Part shown: positions 59,294 to 64,000 of the stretch, in pieces
How the letters are laid out: every line of letters begins with the position of its first letter
How positions within the stretch are numbered: the stretch's first letter is position 1
DNA from: Spongiibacter sp. IMCC21906
Lineage (GTDB): Bacteria > Pseudomonadota > Gammaproteobacteria > Pseudomonadales > Spongiibacteraceae
Assembly (NCBI RefSeq): GCF_001010805.1
Contig: NZ_CP011477.1
Span: 1,813,001 to 1,877,000 of the forward strand
Reading direction: 5' to 3'
Length of the DNA: 64,000 nucleotides
The notes under the pieces: generated by a model
What the model saw: the letters and a program-made list of their open reading frames with translations, nothing else
Database searches by the model: none
Told to the model about the DNA's origin: nothing
Position numbers and translations under genes: made by a program

Positions 59294-59381
59294 TCGCATT
59301 AGATAAAGCAAGACGCTGTGATAATAAATCGACCTTACAAGGTATATCGACAGCAACGGGTAAAACTTTAATGGTATTTCA

Positions 59382-59804
59382 ATGGCAATAAATTTTGACA
59401 AAGCTCTAGGCATACACGAACAGGCTTTATATGTCAGGGAGCGGCGCAACGAGGTTTTGGCAAGCAATATTGCCAATGCAGAGACGCCGGGATACAAGGC
59501 CAGGGATATCGATTTTCGCGCTGTACTGGGACAGGCCGCGGCTACTCCGCCAGCTCAACTTTCTGTGCAGCAGACCCACGCTGGTCATCAGCAGCTCGGT
59601 CCGGTAGGTGGTTTGAATCCGAATATGGCAGACGAGCAATTGATGTACCGCATACCTAAACAGTCTTCACTTGATGGCAATACGGTGGAAGCGCATGTCG
59701 AGCAAGCCGAGTTTGCCGACAACGCCTTGCGCTACCAAAGCACCTTACAGTTTTTAGGAAGCCGTTTTAGCAGTTTGAAGTCCATTTTACAGGGAGGGCG
59801 TTAA
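59382..59804 (+). CDS. flgB: Flagellar basal-body rod protein FlgB
   Basis: 140-residue proximal rod subunit, secreted by the flagellar export gate. The N-terminus holds LGIHEQALYVRERRNEVLAS and NIANAETPGYKARDIDF, and the C-terminus FADNALRYQSTLQFLGSRFS; both helices pack in the rod. First gene of flgBCDEFGH. It ends three bases before flgC. Confidence 0.96.
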   Translation: MAINFDKALGIHEQALYVRERRNEVLASNIANAETPGYKARDIDFRAVLGQAAATPPAQLSVQQTHAGHQQLGPVGGLNPNMADEQLMYRIPKQSSLDGNTVEAHVEQAEFADNALRYQSTLQFLGSRFSSLKSILQGGR

Positions 59805-59807
59805 GCC

Positions 59808-60209
59808 ATGGCAAATCCTCTTGATGTTGCCGCTTCGGCAATGAGCGCGCAAATGCTGCGGCTGAATACCACCGCCAGTAACTTGGCGAATGCCGACAGT
59901 TTGAGCAGTAGCGAGGCTGAAGCCTACCGGGCTAAACAACCGGTTTTTTCAGCGGTAATGGACCAGCAACAAGCGATGACGGCCGTTGCGGTAAGCGGTG
60001 TAGTCGAAAGCGATGCCCCCATTCCAAAACGCTATGAACCCGGTAACCCGATGGCCGATGAGCAGGGCTACGTCTACGGTTCTAATGTGAACACGGTTGA
60101 AGAAATGGCCAATATGATTTCTGCTTCACGGGCCTATCAGAATAATGCAGATGTGTTTTCTACAACCAAAACATTAATGCTGCGCACGCTGCAGCTCGGT
60201 CAAAACTAG
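59808..60209 (+). CDS. flgC: Flagellar basal-body rod protein FlgC
   Basis: 133-residue proximal rod subunit. TASNLANADSLSSSEAEAYR near residue 22 is the usual N-terminal motif, and VEEMANMISASRAYQNNADV the C-terminal one. It is co-transcribed with flgB and flgD. Confidence 0.96.
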   Translation: MANPLDVAASAMSAQMLRLNTTASNLANADSLSSSEAEAYRAKQPVFSAVMDQQQAMTAVAVSGVVESDAPIPKRYEPGNPMADEQGYVYGSNVNTVEEMANMISASRAYQNNADVFSTTKTLMLRTLQLGQN

Positions 60210-60219
60210 GAGCTGAGTG

Positions 60220-60882
60220 ATGGAATTGCGAACGATTAGTGATTTACAGCAAGCCACGGCCACGCCGGCAAAAAAAGATGCCAGCTCGCTGGATCAGCAG
60301 GATTTTATGAAGCTGATGCTCCAGCAGCTAAAAAGTCAGGACCCTTTTAAACCTACCGATAACACCGAGTTTATCAGCCAGATGGCTCAGTTGACCTCAG
60401 TGAGTGGGATCAGCGAAATGAACGCCAATCTTGCGACACTAACCGAGTCTCTTTATTCCGCACAGTTGTTGGAGGCGTCTTCACTAATAGGCAAAGAAGT
60501 GCTGATCAACTCAGATCAAATTGCCTTGCCCACGTCTGGCAATGTCAGTGGTCAGTTATCGTTACCAGTCAGTAGCACGGCGGTGAATGTTGAGGTGCTG
60601 GCGCCCAGCGGTGAAGTGGTAGGCAAAATGTCCCTGGGGCCACAGCGCGCTGGAGAAGTGAACTTTGATTGGAATGGCGTTGGCCTGAGTGGTGACCGCC
60701 TGCCCCCCGGTAAATACACTTTGCAAGCTTCTTACCGCAACGGCAATACCGTTGAGGCAGTGGCCACGCAGGTGAATGCGTCGGTAGATAGTGTGAGCGT
60801 GCCCAGCCATGGCGGCAGCGCACAATTACAACTCGATGGCTTGGGCAGCGTGGCGCTGTCTCAAGTTGTGGAAATTCGATGA
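60220..60882 (+). CDS. flgD: Flagellar hook scaffolding protein FlgD
   Basis: 220-residue hook cap. QQDFMKLMLQQLKSQDPFKP and NTEFISQMAQLTSVSGISEM mark the N-terminal domain. The C-terminal half is a FlgD Ig-like/Tudor region (VLAPSGEVVGKMSLGPQRAG, RLPPGKYTLQASYRNG). The ATG at 60220 has AGGAG seven bases ahead and is chosen over the GTG just before it. Confidence 0.96.
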   Translation: MELRTISDLQQATATPAKKDASSLDQQDFMKLMLQQLKSQDPFKPTDNTEFISQMAQLTSVSGISEMNANLATLTESLYSAQLLEASSLIGKEVLINSDQIALPTSGNVSGQLSLPVSSTAVNVEVLAPSGEVVGKMSLGPQRAGEVNFDWNGVGLSGDRLPPGKYTLQASYRNGNTVEAVATQVNASVDSVSVPSHGGSAQLQLDGLGSVALSQVVEIR

Positions 60883-60922
60883 TCCCGGTGGGATCGCTTA
60901 GTTTAGTAGCAGGAGTTACCTT

Positions 60923-62140
60923 ATGAGCTTTCGTATCGCACTGAGTGGATTAAACGCGGCGTCCAGCCGCTTGGATATTACCGCTCAGAATATTGCTAAC
61001 GTAAATACCACCGGGTTTAAGAGCTCCCGCGCATCTTTTGCCGATGTGTACGCAAGCTCAAACAATGATATTGCCGCGACCACCCCTGGAACAGGGGTGC
61101 GATTGGATGCGATTAACCAGACCTTTTCTCAAGGCGGAGTTAATTTCACTGGCAATAACCTCGATTTAGCGATTAGTGGCGAAGGATTTTTCACTATGGA
61201 GGGCCCCAAAGGAACAACGTATACCCGAGCGGGCTCGTTTAGTGTGGACCGTGAAGGCTATGTGGTGAATAACAACCTGGAGAAATTACAGGTATTTCCG
61301 GCTTCTGCCGACGGCACTTTTGCCGCAGGTTCGCTGGCAGATCTGAAATTGCAAATCACCGAAAACCCTCCCCAGCAAACCAGCAGCACCGAAATTGGTT
61401 TGAACTTGCCTGCTAATGCTCCAGTACCCTCGACGGCGGATTTCGACCCCTCTTTGTCATCGAGTTATAACCATGCGACCTCCATGACGATTTATGACTC
61501 CCTTGGCACCTCGCATACCGCAACAATGTATTTTGTTAAAGATGCGTCGGCCAATAACTGGAATCAATACCTGTATGTGAACGATAACCCGGTGGGGGAA
61601 GCTAACTCTTTGAGCTTTAACAGTGCTGGTGAGCTGATGTCTCCCGAGTTGGGTTTAGTAACTTATCCGGCCTATGATCCCGGTACTGGCGCGGCTGATT
61701 TGAACTTGAGTTTTGATTACAGCAAGACCACCCAATATGGCCAGGAGTTTGGTATCAATAGTTTGCAGCAAGATGGTTATACCACTGGACGGATGACGGG
61801 AGTTGCTGTCAGTGATAACGGGGTTGTGTCTGCCCGGTTTTCCAATGGCCAGTCTAGCCAGCTGGGAAAAGTTGCCATGGCGATTTTTGCAAACCCCAAT
61901 GGTTTGCAGCAAAAGGGGGATACTTCCTGGGCGGAAACCACTGCTTCCGGCGGCCCGCGTTTGGGTGAAGCTGGAAGTTCTAATTTTGGCTTGCTGCAGG
62001 CGGGCGCCCTCGAAGGCTCGAATGTGGATCTGACTGCACAGTTAGTCGAGATGATTACCGCTCAGCGTAACTTCCAGGCCAATACCCAAATGATCTCCAC
62101 TTCTGATCAGCTCACCCAAGCGATTATTAATATTCGCTAA
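60923..62140 (+). CDS. flgE: Flagellar hook protein FlgE
   Basis: 405-residue hook subunit. The N-terminal ALSGLNAASSRLDITAQNIA, the motif ANVNTTGFKSSRASFADVY and the C-terminal LEGSNVDLTAQLVEMITAQR are the rod/hook family signatures. The middle is the variable outer domain. It is exported and capped by FlgD. Confidence 0.97.
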   Translation: MSFRIALSGLNAASSRLDITAQNIANVNTTGFKSSRASFADVYASSNNDIAATTPGTGVRLDAINQTFSQGGVNFTGNNLDLAISGEGFFTMEGPKGTTYTRAGSFSVDREGYVVNNNLEKLQVFPASADGTFAAGSLADLKLQITENPPQQTSSTEIGLNLPANAPVPSTADFDPSLSSSYNHATSMTIYDSLGTSHTATMYFVKDASANNWNQYLYVNDNPVGEANSLSFNSAGELMSPELGLVTYPAYDPGTGAADLNLSFDYSKTTQYGQEFGINSLQQDGYTTGRMTGVAVSDNGVVSARFSNGQSSQLGKVAMAIFANPNGLQQKGDTSWAETTASGGPRLGEAGSSNFGLLQAGALEGSNVDLTAQLVEMITAQRNFQANTQMISTSDQLTQAIINIR

Positions 62141-62163
62141 TCAATAAAGGCTGAGGTTGCATT

Positions 62164-62904
62164 ATGGACAGACTGGTTTTTCTTGGCATGACGGGTGCTA
62201 AACACACGCAGATGGCCCAGACCAACAACGCCAATAATCTTGCCAATATGAGCACGGCAGGATTTCGCGGTGATTTTCAAAGTCTGATCGCCGAAACCAT
62301 CAGTGGACCGGGCATGGAAACCCGGGCCAATGTGGTATCCGCGGGCACCCAAACCGACTTCAGCCCTGGCGCAGTAATGAGCACTGGCCGCGATTTAGAT
62401 GTGGCGATTCGTGGTGAAGGCTGGTTTGCGGTGCAGGCTGCCGATGGTAGCGAGGCCTATAGTCGGCGCGGCGATTTCAGTCTGACCAGCGACGGTATGT
62501 TGATTAACGGTGCAGGATTAGCGGTGCTTGGCGATGGCGGCCCGGTTGCTATTCCCGAGCATCAAAGTCTTAGCATTGGCGATGACGGCACGGTGTCAAT
62601 TGTGCCGTTGGGACAAGGTCCAGAATCCCAGGTGATTGTTGACCGCATTCGATTGGTCAATGCCGACCCCGCTCAGCTGCAAAAAGGTGACGATGGCTTG
62701 CTGCGATTGAAAGACGGCGGTCAGGCCGAAACCTCGGCAGATGTCCGGATTAGTTCCGGTAATTTGGAGTCATCAAATGTGAACTCGGTGGACGCGATGG
62801 TGAATATGATCGCGCTGGCCAGACAGTTTGAAATGCAGGTTAAGGTCATGAACACCGCTGAGAAACTTGATGAAGCAGGCGGCCGCCTGATGCGAATTGA
62901 ATAA
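62164..62904 (+). CDS. flgF: Flagellar basal-body rod protein FlgF
   Basis: 246-residue proximal rod subunit. MDRLVFLGMTGAKHTQMAQT with NNANNLANMSTAGFRGDFQS marks the N-terminus. The C-terminus has ESSNVNSVDAMVNMIALARQ. It sits between flgE and flgG as usual. Confidence 0.96.
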   Translation: MDRLVFLGMTGAKHTQMAQTNNANNLANMSTAGFRGDFQSLIAETISGPGMETRANVVSAGTQTDFSPGAVMSTGRDLDVAIRGEGWFAVQAADGSEAYSRRGDFSLTSDGMLINGAGLAVLGDGGPVAIPEHQSLSIGDDGTVSIVPLGQGPESQVIVDRIRLVNADPAQLQKGDDGLLRLKDGGQAETSADVRISSGNLESSNVNSVDAMVNMIALARQFEMQVKVMNTAEKLDEAGGRLMRIE

Positions 62905-62917
62905 GAGGATTTAAACA

Positions 62918-63703
62918 ATGAACTCATCTCTTTGGGTAGCTAAAACCGGTTTGGATGCACAACAGACCCGCATGCAGGTGACCAGTAACAACTTGGCCAA
63001 CGCCAATACCACTGGATTTAAGCGTGACCGAGCCTCTTTCGAAGACCTGTTATATCAAAACCAGCGTCAGGTCGGCGGCCAAACATCGCAACAAACGCGC
63101 TCCCCCAGTGGTATGAACGTTGGTACCGGGGTCAGGGTGGTGTCCACTGAAAAAATCCATCAGCAGGGCAGCATGAATCAAACCGGAAATTCACTGGATA
63201 TGGCGGTTCAAGGACGGGGTTTTTTCCAAATTCGTATGCCCGACGGCACCATGGCGTATACCCGTGATGGCGCGTTTCAATTAGATGATCAGGGTCAACT
63301 GGTCACCAATAGCGGCAATATTGTTGAGCCGGGTATTTCTGTTCCCCAGGGAACCTTGAGTGTCACAGTGGGCAGTGATGGGGTGGTGAGTGCGCAGTTG
63401 CCTGGTGACCCGTCTCCCATTCAGGTAGGCAGTATTCAGCTTGCCGATTTTGTTAATCCGGCGGGTCTTCAGGCGCGGGGTGAGAATCTTTATCTGGAAT
63501 CAGCCTCGAGTGGCTCTCCCCAAACCGGGACACCGGGACTGACAGGCATGGGCAGTATTGCTCAGGGCGCGCTGGAAGGGTCAAACGTGAATGTGGTGGA
63601 AGAGCTGGTCAATATGATCGAAACCCAGCGGGCGTATGAGATGAATTCCAAAGCCATCGCCACCAGCGATCAAATGATGCAGTACGTGAATAACAATATG
63701 TAA
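62918..63703 (+). CDS. flgG: Flagellar distal rod protein FlgG
   Basis: 261-residue distal rod subunit. [20 protein letters not shown] and [20 protein letters not shown] are at the N-terminus; [20 protein letters not shown] and [16 protein letters not shown] at the C-terminus. Length is the family norm. It is followed 26 bases later by flgH. Confidence 0.97.
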   Translation: MNSSLWVAKTGLDAQQTRMQVTSNNLANANTTGFKRDRASFEDLLYQNQRQVGGQTSQQTRSPSGMNVGTGVRVVSTEKIHQQGSMNQTGNSLDMAVQGRGFFQIRMPDGTMAYTRDGAFQLDDQGQLVTNSGNIVEPGISVPQGTLSVTVGSDGVVSAQLPGDPSPIQVGSIQLADFVNPAGLQARGENLYLESASSGSPQTGTPGLTGMGSIAQGALEGSNVNVVEELVNMIETQRAYEMNSKAIATSDQMMQYVNNNM

Positions 63704-63729
63704 CAGCGTCTTGGCATGGGACACGAGTA

Positions 63730-64000
63730 ATGAATGTAATGAAGCGAAAAAGTCTGACCGTGTTAATGCTAATGGCATTACTGGGTGCATGTGCTCAAAA
63801 CCCTGCCGCGAAAGGTGGCCCCCAGTGGGAGTCGGCGGCGGTTCCTGTGGAGCCTATGCCTGCAGCAACGGCAGGTGCGGTGTATCGGCCGAATTATGGC
63901 ATGAGCCTGTTTCTTGATCGTCGGGCCCGGCAGGTTGGCGACATCATTACTGTGACCCTGCAAGAGAAAACCGACGCCAGTAAATCTTCCAGTACGGCTA
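63730..64000 (+). CDS. flgH: Flagellar L-ring lipoprotein FlgH, 5' part
   Basis: First ~90 residues of the outer-membrane L-ring protein; the gene runs off the window end. The lipobox is near residue 21 (LLGAC). SLFLDRRARQVGDIITVTLQ and EKTDASKSSST match the conserved FlgH core. The ATG at 63730 is taken; an in-frame ATG at 63739 is possible. Confidence 0.93.
   Translation, partial: MNVMKRKSLTVLMLMALLGACAQNPAAKGGPQWESAAVPVEPMPAATAGAVYRPNYGMSLFLDRRARQVGDIITVTLQEKTDASKSSSTA

Overview
The window looks like the chromosome of a marine, polarly flagellated gammaproteobacterium, possibly related to Spongiibacteraceae or Cellvibrionales. This is inferred from the RapA type, the fliLMNOPQR-flhBA-flhF-fleN-fliA order, the sigma-54/sigma-28 flagellar promoters and the moderate GC content. 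No rRNA or tRNA gene, CRISPR array or replication origin was seen.

Bases 1-27,600 are mostly metabolic and envelope genes. They start with a glycosyltransferase tail, a ferredoxin/ferredoxin-reductase pair, an esterase and rapA. A five-gene redox operon follows (8,041-12,959): a NirB-like flavoprotein fused to a [2Fe-2S] domain and a membrane cytochrome-like domain, an 11-haem cytochrome c, a haem lipoprotein, a small cytochrome c and a globin. Next come a molybdopterin oxidoreductase, a small membrane-protein gene split by an IS5-family element with intact inverted repeats and TTAG target duplication, a diguanylate cyclase, a MOSC protein, an MlaA/RND lipid-traffic pair, a TetR regulator with a fatty-acid-synthase-like methyltransferase, and a small lipoprotein.

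Bases 27,633-31,853 are accessory DNA that reads as an integrase-less integron cassette cluster. Four cassette-type genes all point the same way. One clear and one weaker attC-like site are present, plus the start of a third. A ~195-bp unit occurs twice and holds a palindrome whose arms differ in a compensatory way. The cluster ends right at the sigma-54 promoter of fliL.

Bases 31,854-42,706 hold fliLMNOPQR, flhB, flhA, flhF, fleN, fliA and a DUF2802 gene: the flagellar switch, export gate, polar-placement proteins and sigma-28. The chemotaxis genes that usually sit between fliA and the DUF2802 gene are missing here. A 265-bp MITE, a decayed higB with its higA, an ABM-domain membrane protein and an intact higBA pair then separate this block from the next.

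Bases 45,586-53,744 hold a sigma-54 activator without a receiver domain, then fliEFGHIJK. A second MITE, an RDD protein, an RsuA-like pseudouridine synthase, a tandem REP-type array (eight units of about 164 bp) and a spermidine-synthase-like gene follow. The window closes with flgN-flgM (sigma-28 promoter), flgA, and the divergent flgBCDEFGH rod/hook operon, which runs off the end inside flgH. Three forward sigma-54 promoters (fliL, the activator operon and flgB) share an AT-rich element at the same distance upstream of the -24 box.
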